Source: Spirodela intermedia (Eukaryota; Streptophyta; Magnoliopsida; Alismatales; Araceae). Taken from it: a DNA stretch of 64,000 bases. The notes beneath the pieces are model-generated. The model had not been told where the DNA came from. It saw nothing but the letters and a program-made list of their open reading frames with translations, and made no database searches. Positions within the stretch are counted from its first letter, which is position 1; each line of letters opens with the position of its first letter. The stretch spans positions 2,412,501 through 2,476,500 of the forward strand of contig LR746270.1 of the NCBI GenBank assembly GCA_902729315.2, in the 5' to 3' direction. A program made the position numbers and the translations under genes. Below are positions 39,181 to 51,100 of this stretch, one piece after another.

Positions 39181-39763
39181 AAAAACAGTTTTCGAGATCT
39201 AAAAAATATAATCATTCATAAATGTGGGTTCTTACATATGATAATTACAACGTGTAATTGTAGAGTTGAGACGTCAGTATACTTCCCGCCCGACCCAAGT
39301 CAAAGATTCTGCCTTGCTGGAGGTGACCCATCGACCGTGTATTAGAGGAGGTCAACGCAAGCAACAATTTTCCAAGCCACGAATGAACGAATACTTCAAA
39401 AACTCACTAAAAGTTGCACCATCAAAATCCATTGATACTCGAGATTTTTCAGAAACCGGAAACTTAATCCGAAATAAAATTATAACGGGAATTAAAATAA
39501 TCCACCGAAATCTGCAAATATCTAATTTATATAATTTAAGCTCTTTCGAAAGGTAAATAAAATTTGGGATATCTCAATATTAAGAAGAAAATAAAACAGG
39601 GCATCAAAGGGCGGCGGCGCTCACCAGCAGGAGATGATGTGTCTGCTGACTTTTTGCCCCCCAGGTTCAGGTCACAGGAGAGAGCTTTCTGAACCAGAGA
39701 CCCATCTGAGCAAGCAGTTCGTCGGAGATGGGAAGGAAATTCAGGACATGGGCAGCGGTCACA
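39181..39763. other. Spacer between PPR and nMAT genes
   Basis: Contains the PPR promoter and the 3' end of the maturase gene, both on the minus strand. No other frame or repeat is recognised. Confidence 0.55.
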
Positions 39764-41899
39764 TCAACGTGGGGGTGGCTCGTCACCATGGCCGGATCTT
39801 CTCCTCCGAGATGCAGAAGAATCAGTGGGAAGTTTCTGAAGACCTCGAATGCCGCAGACCTTGAGGTGCCACACGATCTTGGACATATCCTCCTGAGGGA
39901 AGCTCAGATCCTGGCGCTTCACCGACCTGTACAGATCACAGAACTGCTTCGGGTCCTGCAGCCTGATGTATTCTCGCAGGAGCCGGGCATGGCGAGGCTC
40001 CCAGTTCCTCGGAAACGGGGTGTAGTCGCAGGAGGGGATCAACGACATGTGGGAGAACTGAACCCCGTCAATGGCGTCAACGAGGCCCATCCTCAGCAGG
40101 TCGGAGTACTCGGGGGCGGCGTTCCTGGTGCTCTCCCTGAGCGGTCGGCTCAGGTCGCGGGAGGCGATCCTGTAGACCTTGGCGCGGGACTTGAGCCTGT
40201 ACCTGGCGGCGTAGAGCTTCGCCAGCGAGCTCCGGATCACGTAGGCGCAGAAGCCGACCACCTTCTTCCGATTGTCCGCGTAGCGGAACCAGTCGGCTAG
40301 GGTTTCCAGCAGCTTGTTCATCTGTGAGTTGGTGTGGGCCTGGCCGGAGTAAAGCATCGGCGAGCACGGCAATGGTTCCGGGTCCCTGTCCCCCTTGACG
40401 AGCTCCAGGCGGCGGAACTGGCTGATGCAGCGTTGCAGGCTCGCCGTGACGGAGAGCAGCGTCCCCACGCCTTTCTCGCTCACGATCTTCCCCCCCGTTC
40501 CCGTGTATCGCAGAGTCGGATGGATCACCCGCCTGGAGATGACGTGATCCAGGAACTGGATCCCTCTGGTGATGTGCTCGATCTCCACCTTCGAGCTCTC
40601 CGGTCTCCTCCCGAAGGCGGCCTCGCAGAACTCCATCAGGCTCCTCCTGAGCTCCACAGCGTCCTCTCGGGGGCCTCTGATTCCGACCAGGAAGTGCGAG
40701 CCGTAGCGGATGTAGTCCATCCTCTTCGTCTTCTCTCTCCCGCTGGAGGGGACGAACTCCGGCCAGGCGGGGTTGTGGCTGCCGTCGGAGATGGAGTCCC
40801 TCCATATCGAGTCGAGCTTGCATGGGCGGAAGTACTGGACGATCTTCTCCTCCATCCAGTCGTCCAGTTCGTTCAGGCAGATGTTGGCGAGCAGAGGGCT
40901 CAGGATTCCACAGCGGCCATAGCTCGGCACTCGCGCAGCTTCCTCGGGAGAGAAGCTGAAGAAGACTCTCAGCCAGTAGGGGTCGGGCTTGGGCTCGTTC
41001 TCCTTCAGGATCTTCTTCTTCCTCTTCATCCTCATCGTCTTCCTCTTCATTCGCTTCCTCTGCAAGTCCCCGTCGGAAATTCCTTCCTCCGCAGGCTGCG
41101 ACTGTCGCGGCTTCGAGGGATTTCGAAGGCCAGCGCGGATTAGACGCAGTACCTTGGGGTCCTTCGTACCCTTCTCCAGGCACCTCAGTATGATCTCGGC
41201 GTCGAGATTCTCCGAGATGCTGGACAGATCCCCCTTGATGAACCAGAGGTAACCTGCGAAATTGCTGCGGATGCTGCGGAGCACCGTGTGGGGCGATCGA
41301 CCTGGGCGGAAGCCATGGGATCTGTTAGAGAACCTCGGCTCGAAGACTGGCTCCAGGATGAGCAGGAGGAGCTCCTGGACGATCCGATCCTGAAACGGCG
41401 GCCCCGCGGCGTCGGCGAGGAGCTTCAGCTTGCGCTTGGATATGAGCTTGGTGGAGGGGAGGTCGTTGGGGGCGCGGATGTGCAGATCTGCGGCGGCGCC
41501 CCAGGTGAAGCGGCCGGCGAGGACGGCCTCCTGGAGTGAGAGGAGGGAGCGGAGAGTGGGGAGGTGGATGGCGTTCCTCGGGGGGAAGGAGGAACCAGTG
41601 GCGTGGGCGCAGGATCGCTGGTAAGCGAGCACCCACAGATCAAACTTCTTGAGGAAGCCGGTGAGGTTCACGAAGGGGACGGCAGCGCCGCCGTCTCCGC
41701 CGCGGGAGTAGGAGCGGATCCAGAGCTCGGAGCAGATCTCGATGGGGTCCTCCTTCATCAGGTCGTAGGGGTTCTTCTGCCGCCGGTGTAACACCAGCGG
41801 GAGGGAAGGTGAGGCCACCGCTGCCGTGGCCGTGTGGAGCCTCCGGGTGAGGAGATGGACGGCGGCGGCGCTCCGCCGGTGGCCGTCGCGGAGGAGCAT
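39764..41899 (-). CDS. nMAT1: Nuclear-encoded group II intron maturase, nMAT1 type, mitochondrial
   Basis: An intronless frame of 711 residues, the length I recall for Arabidopsis nMAT1. Nuclear maturases are imported into mitochondria and splice group II introns; nMAT1 is known to act on nad1, nad2 and nad4 introns of complex I. An Arg-rich presequence (about 1-40) is followed by the family's DPIEICSELWIRSYS and the FDLWVLAYQRSCAHATG segment, then reverse-transcriptase blocks (FQDRIVQELLLLILEPVFEP, SHGFRPGRSPHTVLRSIR, GILSPLLANICLNELDDWME). The catalytic YADD position reads IRYGSHFLVG, so polymerase activity is lost while the fold is kept. Domain X covers about 530-610 (ADNRKKVVGFCAYVIRSSLAKLYAARY). 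No endonuclease domain is present. A Lys/Arg-rich stretch near residues 270-310 is unusual. The sister nMAT3 is the main alternative identity. Confidence 0.85.
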   Translation of the reverse strand: MLLRDGHRRSAAAVHLLTRRLHTATAAVASPSLPLVLHRRQKNPYDLMKEDPIEICSELWIRSYSRGGDGGAAVPFVNLTGFLKKFDLWVLAYQRSCAHATGSSFPPRNAIHLPTLRSLLSLQEAVLAGRFTWGAAADLHIRAPNDLPSTKLISKRKLKLLADAAGPPFQDRIVQELLLLILEPVFEPRFSNRSHGFRPGRSPHTVLRSIRSNFAGYLWFIKGDLSSISENLDAEIILRCLEKGTKDPKVLRLIRAGLRNPSKPRQSQPAEEGISDGDLQRKRMKRKTMRMKRKKKILKENEPKPDPYWLRVFFSFSPEEAARVPSYGRCGILSPLLANICLNELDDWMEEKIVQYFRPCKLDSIWRDSISDGSHNPAWPEFVPSSGREKTKRMDYIRYGSHFLVGIRGPREDAVELRRSLMEFCEAAFGRRPESSKVEIEHITRGIQFLDHVISRRVIHPTLRYTGTGGKIVSEKGVGTLLSVTASLQRCISQFRRLELVKGDRDPEPLPCSPMLYSGQAHTNSQMNKLLETLADWFRYADNRKKVVGFCAYVIRSSLAKLYAARYRLKSRAKVYRIASRDLSRPLRESTRNAAPEYSDLLRMGLVDAIDGVQFSHMSLIPSCDYTPFPRNWEPRHARLLREYIRLQDPKQFCDLYRSVKRQDLSFPQEDMSKIVWHLKVCGIRGLQKLPTDSSASRRRRSGHGDEPPPR

Positions 41900-42138
41900 C
41901 TGAGCCGTCGCCGGAGTTCGACACAGTTCACTGGTTTTCGAGGGGCCTCAACCTGTTCGAGCATTTGCCTGACAGGAAAAGGAAGTAGCCGTCGCCAGGA
42001 TGACGAAGACAAAGGGCGGGCTATTTAACTTACAATTATTTATTTGTTTATTATAATAATGCTATATTTAAGGTGCGAGTTTGAATATTGGTTGCTATTA
42101 ATTCGTGCTGGCGGTGGCTGGGACTCGGGAAACAGAGG
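41900..42138. promoter_or_regulatory. Divergent promoter between nMAT1 and GCN5
   Basis: Only 239 bp separate the start codons of two genes transcribed in opposite directions. An AT-rich patch at 42020-42075 lies between GC-rich flanks and is the likely shared core. Confidence 0.65.
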
Positions 42139-45100
42139 ATGGAGGGGCACTCTGCCGGCGGCGGCGGGGTGGCGGGGGGGAGGTCTCGGAGTTCGCAGTC
42201 GTCACAGTCCGCCGTCGCATTCGGCGTCGGCTTCGGCTTCGAGCTCCGCTCGGCAGAAGAGGAAGTACCAGGCGACAGTCTCGGCGGTGGCACCGCCGAT
42301 CGGCGGCCCGTTCGCGGTGCCGGAATCTGGGGTTGGAAGCGCCGCTCTCGCTTCCAACGACGACATGGACAGCATCAGCGCGAAGGAAGAGGAGGGGGAT
42401 GAGTACGAGGACGAGGAGGAAGACGAGGATGAGGACGGAGATGAGGATCAGGATTCCATGAGGACCTTCACTGCTGCGCGCCTCGAGGGCCAGAACGCCC
42501 CGGGTGTTTCCGGGGGAAGTGGGAATCCAGGAGCACGAAGCCACCCAAGTCGGAGAACCCCTCCGCGATGAGCGGTGGCGCAGGGTCAGAGATCGGCGGG
42601 AAGGATGACCGGGGAGCTGCCGGCGCAGTCGTCGGTGGGGAACGCTGGGGGAGCCTCCGCGAAAGAGGAGGCAGCGAAGGGGATCTTCACGGAGAACCTT
42701 CAGACGAGTGGAGCTTATTGTGCCAGGGAGGAAGGATTGAAGAGAGAGGCAAGTCCACTACATTATCATCATCATCTTGTTTGCATTCTTCTGTCCCGCC
42801 TGTGCCTCTGCGTCAGGAATTTCGTTAGTGTAGGGTATTCGTCTGTAATGTTTCCAAACAAGGATTTCGATCGTAGAGAGAATTCGAAGTTATAGAAGTT
42901 ACGTGCTACATTTCATAGAACTCCTTGCATAATGTTTCTTCTCTTCGGAGAATCCATATCCACAATGAGCTCTCTTTTCTATTCATGCAAGGTGGATTTT
43001 AAGAAAATAAGAAACCTCTGCACTTGTCTTCCTGCCCCCCCCCCACCTATCCAATTATGACAGTTCCTTTTTCAGATGTTGAGTCTAAGAGATGATCTCT
43101 CCTTTCGTACATCTGGAATTCTGTCTGTCTAGCTACCATAGAGTTCTAGAATATGGTAGTTAATAACAAAAATTATGCCTGCAGGAAGATTCAGGAAGGC
43201 TTAAATTCCTTTGTTATGCAAATGATGGAAATGACGAGCATATGATCTGGTATTCCTTTTCTTTGATTTCTGTCCTCTGTAAACTTTCGCATAATAAGAC
43301 TGTATGGTCTGATATTCTTTGCCTTAGGTTGATAGGATTGAAGAACATTTTTGCTAGGCAACTTCCTAATATGCCAAAGGAGTACATTGTTCGCCTGGTG
43401 ATGGACAGGTAGCACTCCTATTTTAAGAGACTTTCATCCTGAATGACATTTAAGAATGTCTGGAGTTTCATTTTAGTGATTACTTGGTTGGTCTCACTAG
43501 AGTCATTTGTCTCTTTTCATTAAGAATGCTCGTTCTTCTACTTGTCAATTAAGAATTCTCATTTATTTGTCAGTTTTTGTGTTATTCTTTAATTTGAGTT
43601 ATAATTATTTATTTAATATGTTTTGCCTTTTTCTTTTCTTTTTTGTGTTTCACGAGTTGTAGTTTAGATAAAATTTGCTACTTTACTGAACTTTATGTAA
43701 TCTTTATCCACTTTCCTTTTTTTTTTTTTTTCGGAGATGTTTAGATTAGTTTATAAAACTTTGAAGGCCATGAGAATGTAAATTCTCTTTTTATCCAACA
43801 GTATATATATTATCTTCAAAATTTGTGCATACAGAGGGAATAGATTTAGCAACTATGAATATGCAAATTTAATGGTGAAATTAACTTTATAAAGGCCATT
43901 ACTTTTTGGAAGTGGTTAGAATATCCGTTATGGGAAAAAAAAGTATATATGCACGTACATACTTGAGTACATTTCGTACAATGGTTAATATATAGTTTCA
44001 ATTAAAATAAAATATTATGGGCAAAATCTTTCTCTTCTATCACATGCACCAATGAAGAAGAGATCATCCCAGTAATTTGTAGATCTGGATCATATATACT
44101 GAGCCAAAGGAAAGGAACATACCAATTATATAGACTAATGTGTAACTTTGTGGTTTATATGTGAGCACAACTTTAGTAAATGCGTATTGTGACAAAAAAT
44201 GTGCTAAATTACAGCAAGAGTTGAAGCAAGTAAGATCATTTTGGATAAAAATAGCCATTAAACTGAATTCGATAATATAGGATTTAGAAGAGTAGTCCAG
44301 AGGATGAAAAAAACCCCATTTCTCCCAGTAATAAATGTACGGTAAAGTCTTTAGTGAAACCGTTTGAGAACTTTCATGAATGTAATATAGAGGTCTTTCC
44401 AATATTATTAATGTAGAAGAGAAGTGGCTGCCGTATATATGGTCTTTATGTGGGTATGGGATAAGATGAAAGAGCAGTTGAGATTTATATGGAATGAAGA
44501 CGGAGGCAGTTTTGTTCTTGTTTTATTGCTAGGCCTTTAATTTCGTCCTACACCTTGCTGGTATAGGAGACAACTGATGTATCTTGTTTCCTTCGAGAGA
44601 TTGCGAGTCACATGGTTGAACAAAAAACTCTTTTTAGGTTTGTGTGGATACCTTTAAAATTAATCATGTGTGTGAATATCTTTTTTTTTTTTACTGACTG
44701 TGGTGGGGACTTTGACATTGTTCTTGATCAACATCATACTAGAATCAATGTTAGATATCTTTGCGGCTTAGCATTTACAATTTTTCCCTTTAATCTCCTA
44801 GTTTTGCTTATTCCATTTTACACTTCTTGACTTCTGCTTTTTTGTTGTCACCTCCAGGAACCACAAGTCCATGATGGTCATCAGGAATAATATAGTTGTT
44901 GGTGGTATTACTTATCGTCCCTATAGAAGGTATAACTTATGATCTGGTTCTTATTGATTGTTTTGATCCATCAAAGAGTGATGTAATTCTTGTGTTTGTG
45001 TTTCAAAATGAAGCCGGAGCATCAGTGATAATTTATAGTATTTCCGTTTGTTCTTTCTAATAAACTCAATACTTTTGGGAACCTTGTTGAGGAAAACTAC

Positions 45101-48100
45101 ACATTCATGATTCACAAAATTCAGAGCTGTGCATCATAGTAGAATGTTGCATATTTATTTAGAATTGACTAATCCTTTGCATCCGTTACCCCACAGTGAA
45201 AGAACATTGATGGCTCGTTGTAGTGAAAAATATTGCACGTTTCATTTTCAGATGTGAAGCTCTTGACTATCAAAAAAGAGAACTATTCAGATAACTTTCA
45301 TTATGAGGAAAAAAACAAAAAGTAATCTCATGTTGGTAAACATGGGTTACTTGTGAATTTTCATCATGAAAACCTTCAATATAACATACTTTTGGCTCCC
45401 CTTTTTTATTTATTTTATCCCCGTGTCTTCATGCTTGATGGCAAAATTTCGTAGTGCCATTCTTCATTTGGAAAGAGGTTTTCTGCTTAGAATTAGATAC
45501 TACATTTTGGGGACGCGATTGGAATTTGATTGCATTATTAGTTTTCAACATTATTTAAAATAACTGTAGAAAGTTGTTAGAATGTTGTTTGTGGTGAAAT
45601 GATTATGCCATGATTTACTTGTGGAAGAAAAAAAAAAAAACTTTGATTTTTGTTTTTTTCTTGTAGGCAATAACTCTTATTACTGGCTTCTATTCTGTCC
45701 TATATTTCTGTACATTCTTTTGTTTTTATTCTCTAGCGAAATATAAAACACACTGATTGCAAAGGATACGTTGGATTATGCAGTCAGAGATTTGGAGAGA
45801 TTGCTTTCTGTGCAATCAGATCAGGTGAACAACTTAAGGGCTATGGAACGAGAGTGATGAATCATTTAAAGCAGCATGCTCGTGATGTTGACGGGCTGAC
45901 TCACTTTCTGACTTATGCTGACAATAATGCCGTTGCCTATTTCATCAAGCAGGTGTGGCTGCTCATTTCAGCACAAATAACATTTTTGAAGTTATTTGCT
46001 AATTTGATTTGCATTTTTGCATCTCGACTCTAGTTTTTCTTTTGAAAAGACATTGGCATGCTTACTTTAATCTTCTTGGTCCAGTATCACAGCTCTATGT
46101 GATACCATTGACATAATTTAATCTTCTTAGTCCAGTAGCACAGCTCTATGTGATATTTTAATGCTTCATTTGTGAACTCTTGGTGGCACTTGTTCAGTTG
46201 TTAGTGATAGTTAAAGATGGTGCGTTCCATTTACCTGTATTTTTACTGCAATAGTGGGGTTTTTTATTTAAGAAATACAATGAAAGTTTCATTTGTGTTG
46301 ATAGGGCTTCACGAAAGAGATTACATTCGATAAAGAAAGATGGCAAGGGTATGCTTCTGTTTCCTTATGCTTATGTTTCATTTGTATGCTTATGATTCTG
46401 TTTCCTTTCATTGCTTATCTTGGTCTGTAAGAATTCCAAAATTGTTTTTAGATGTCGTTTCTCAGTTATCTGCTGTGTCGTAAATGGGAACCAAAGATTT
46501 CTTATGTGTTAAAGTTCTCATGAGGAAGAATATGAAGTACAAAGGTCATGCCTATGTATCCTTTTGGTATCCGGCTTCTAGACTATTTCTGCATTGTACA
46601 TTGATTATTTCTTCATTCTTTATGATTAAAATTTGGCTGCATTGTTTTTGGTCATCAGAAATCCTTGAACGTTGAAAGGACCATAGCTTTTAGTCAACCA
46701 TAACACCTTGCACTCATTCTTTTAGTCCTTTGTTGATTTAGCACTCTGAAAACTACAATATTCCAGGGATATGTGAAATGACAAAAAATTTACCTCAACA
46801 AAACTCTAGAGTTTGGTAATGAAGGAAAGTGCTACCGCCCAAATGATTACACTCTGTTTTCAGTTCACTTTTGGCCAGACTACAGTGAAGAACGGGATCA
46901 ACTTTAAAAGACGGGAATATAATTGAAAGAATTCTGATGAAACACCCTTAATGAGGTGCTAACCCTGTAGAAAAATTGAAGTTGGTAAAGCCATAGATTC
47001 TTCGACATTTTTACAGATTCATGAATTTCCTGATTTGTAAGGAATGAACAGTTCACAGTAATACATTCTGAAAGTGTTTAACGATTGCAACTTTGATTAA
47101 ATTTTGCTTATTATTTTCTTTATTAATTTATTCATCAATTTACGTTGAATTATGACGATAATTGTGACATGTTTGCAAATTAAAAGGGGTGATTTTTATT
47201 TACCTTAAGAAATCTTATATATTGAGCAATGCTTTACTGAATGGCACTTATCACCGGTCCAAAAGGATGGTTATTCATCTCGGTTTTATCGTTACTAATA
47301 GTTTCTTCTCTTAAAACTGGTGCATATCCTAAACATCTGAAGGATCTTCTTAGTGTTTCCTATGCAAAAGCTCTTTTCTTAGCTAAAAGTTTGTTAAAAG
47401 CTTGTTCCATTGTCATAAAGATCATATAACGTTCAAGATATTTTAGTGCTTCTGGTACTATTAGGACACCTAGAATTATAAGAGTTATCTCGTAATGCTA
47501 CTTTTGGCGTACATCTTTGTTCACTGGGTTAAAACTTGTGAGTAAAATCTTCTGAAGAAAGAGAATGTTTATCTTGTATCTTTCAGCTACTTAAAAGATT
47601 ATGATGGTGGTCTCCTTATGGAATGCAAAATTGATCAAAAGCTTCCATTCATTGATTTATCAACAATGATTCGGCGGCAAAGGCAGGTAGGTATTCACTT
47701 TGTCTTAGTTTCAGGTGTGAATTTGATTTTATCATTGACAATGAGAGAAAGCACCCTTTTAACCCTTACAAATTCTCACACCCCCTTTGCGACCATAAAG
47801 ATATGTTTTCGCACATATTTTGATATAACCAAAGTTCTTTTTTATAAATAACCATATACAGTCACGCCATGCTTTGGCAGAACAAATTTTTTCGTTGATA
47901 ATATCGATTTACTATCAAACTCTCTTCAATGCAACAAAAGTTGTTCATACCTTTAAATGAAACATATATTTTTAATTACCACTGTAAATACCCTTCAAAA
48001 ACCAGAAGAGAGGTACCGAATATTGTGGTTATTTCACGTTGGTGGAAGGCTATGTTCAGGTTTTTTTTGGCTGTGCCGCTGCTCTAAGAGTAAAGTCAAA

Positions 48101-51100
48101 CTCCTAGTTACCACCTATGCTTCTATCAAGTTAATTTTCATGTGAATAGGATTCCATAATATTGTTGATTTCTTGTTTTATTGGATATCAACGTTTTTCA
48201 TTGTCGGACAATTATTTGTGCATCTATAAACTCATATGTAGTAGTGCGGCAATGAGTTCTAAAACCATTCATGAAATCTCAGATACCATGCCAGTGTGGT
48301 TTATGCATTGTTAGTCAATCTGGATTTTGTCGGTCACAAATCATAAGAACATTAGTGATTTTAAATCCTGAATGTGGCAAAACCCTATACAATTGACAAT
48401 GCTTGGTTGTTTGGCTTGCAACTTTGGTTGTTGTGACTCTAAGTTTAATTTTCATTTTATACTTGGTTGACGTTCTATGTCATTTACGTTTAAAATGACA
48501 GGCAATTGATGAGAAGATAAGAGAACTCTCCAACTGCCATATTATTTACCCGGGGATCGATTTTCAGAAGGTTTCTATCTCTCCACACAGCAGTTAAATA
48601 ACAGATGTATTTCAAGAATTTTTGCATTGACTTATTGAGGAAAATACGGACATATCAATGTTCACCCAGTCATCAATGGACGCTAAGAACCTTCTGAGGA
48701 CATTGTGATGAATGAGGGCATCTTACTTACATTATTAGTTATTTCTTTCAAATAATGAATTCATACATTCATTTGAAAGCTGAAGCTTCTTATCGACCAT
48801 TATCAAAAAAAAAGCACAGTTTATATGATCGTTGCTTTCTTCCAGAGCATTCAATAGTTAGGTGTATGAAGGTGCAAATGGCCTAATATTATCCAGGGAA
48901 GAAAAACTAGGAGGCGTATGCATGTCATTTTACATCATGGGACGAAAAACTTCGTATTGTTTTTCTGATTATTACCTTTGATAAGGGAAGGAAGTTTGTT
49001 TCCCCTCTTTCCCCACTGATTGATCAATGTGATCCCACCCGTCAAAAAATCAGCCATAGCTGGTTTTCTCGGATTGGGCATTTTTTCCTTCTAGATTAAT
49101 AACATATTTTCCAATTCGGGAGATCTATATATTCAGGTAAGAAGAAACCTGACGATGTCTGCCCATGCCGTTGACCAACTTGGAATTAACTTATGGAGTA
49201 GGTCACCACATGCATCAGATGTGTTATTCATAGTTATCACATTTTTTTGGCTCTTTTAGGTTCACCGGAGTCTAGAATCGTTCTTTTATTGGCACTAATA
49301 TCTGAAACAATTCACCTGTAAGCTCCTGCCAGATTAATGTCAAACAGTTGCATTTGATAAGCAGAACTCCCTGCATATCCCCTTCAGCAATTTAGCATAT
49401 TTGGCGTCTTGCATTTTTGGTCCACTGTGATTGGTTACAACATACACGATCATCCCTACGAAAATGCTTCAAGATGCTACTCCTTCCAGTGATCAAAATA
49501 ATCGTCAGGGAGACATTCTGTGACTGCTAAAATGGTACTTCATTTTAGTAGTCAGAGAATTTGAATGGCATGTGTTGAACTTTCTAGGATTGTTTTCCTT
49601 TCTTTATGTTTCTTTTCCATTGTATTTTCGTCCTTTCCTACCATTCCCTGTGGTAAGTGGATCCATTAGACTGTTAACGGATTCACTTAAAGACTAATGT
49701 AATGGGCCTGGCCCATTAAGTCATGTAACCCGTACTTAAGCGGGAAACCATGATAATTGACGTATTCATTTTGGACTGTGGAAACCCTGCTCCAAGAAGT
49801 GGTGACTGGTTCATCTTGCTGGAAGAGAAGGATCGTGAAGATTGACTCCTTTCATTCTCCAAGTTGCACGAATCTCAATCAAGATCAATTGTCAACAACA
49901 TGGTCTTAAATTCTTTTTTGCCAAGGTTGCGTGCCAGATAGGCCTTTTAGATGTTAACTCCAAGCTGTGGTTGTTCTAGGGCCCGGTATATATGTGAAAC
50001 TGTCTAACTATTCAAGTTGACGATGCTCATACTCTGTGTCCAGACATTTTAAACCGATTTTCTTGCGTTTATGTTTAATTTGTGTTAAAACCTACTTTGA
50101 ATATTCTTCTCTGATAAATCTTTGGTGAATATTGTTGTTATACTTTACATTTTTTTTTCAAAAATTTAACTTGCTGATAATAATCATGATGACTTTAAAT
50201 CACCAGTTGGCCGAGGAACATGGTGTGTCCTTTTTTATTTTTGTCCAATTGACGTCCTCTCCTTAAGAAGATGACTGGAAAAGGCAGTGGTGTGTTCCCT
50301 CTGTGCTGGATACTCACTACAGTAATTGCAAGGCAGATAAATTTTATTGAGTGTTATGAACAAAATTGCATTTCTATTATATTTACCATGGATTAGCCAC
50401 AAGTATCTATTTTTTGTAGTTTTACGAATATCACAGTTTAATGAGATGGCAATTCTGTGATGACTGATGTTATATGGCACTTAAGAGCAGATGAATGATA
50501 TTTTGCCTTTTTATGAGTGTATAATACTAGCATTGACAATACTACTGTCAGTGTGAAAGTATAGAGATGGCTATATATATTCTTCCAAATTCTTAAACAA
50601 AAGAGATTACATGCATTCAAATTGCATGCGCATGATTTCATTCTGTTCTAGAGAAACCTTGTCCACTAATCTTTGTCTTTTTCTGTTTAATTTAGAAAGA
50701 TGCAGGTATTCCAAGGCAGCCAATCAAAGCAGAGGATATCCCTGGATTGAGTAAGTTGATGTTATGATATATTGTTACACTGTCTTTCTATTTAACGTGG
50801 CCCAAGCAATCAAGCTTGGGCCTTTTCCCTCGGGCCTGGGGCAGTTGTCAACAATGGCATATCTTATGTATGAAGAAGTGAAGGACTAATACTAATTCTT
50901 TGATGTGCAATCAATGCACAATTTTACAAGTAAAAGCACCAAAATTTTCAAGTGCTCTTGGAACACCTGGAGCAGTCGATGGATTTGTATAAAAGGCATC
51001 ATAGGATGTTGATGGCAGCCTTATTGCCAGAAAAGGTTCTTACTGGAGTCTCTACTGTTGGACCAATGTCTATGAGAAGAATTTTCAATCATGATAAGTT

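Noticed and set aside
40077-41183. Long overlapping open frames on both strands across the maturase and PPR genes
   Set aside because: They arise from GC-rich codon use in the real genes, are rich in Arg/Pro/Gly/Glu, and match no family. The in-frame maturase and PPR motifs lie in other frames.
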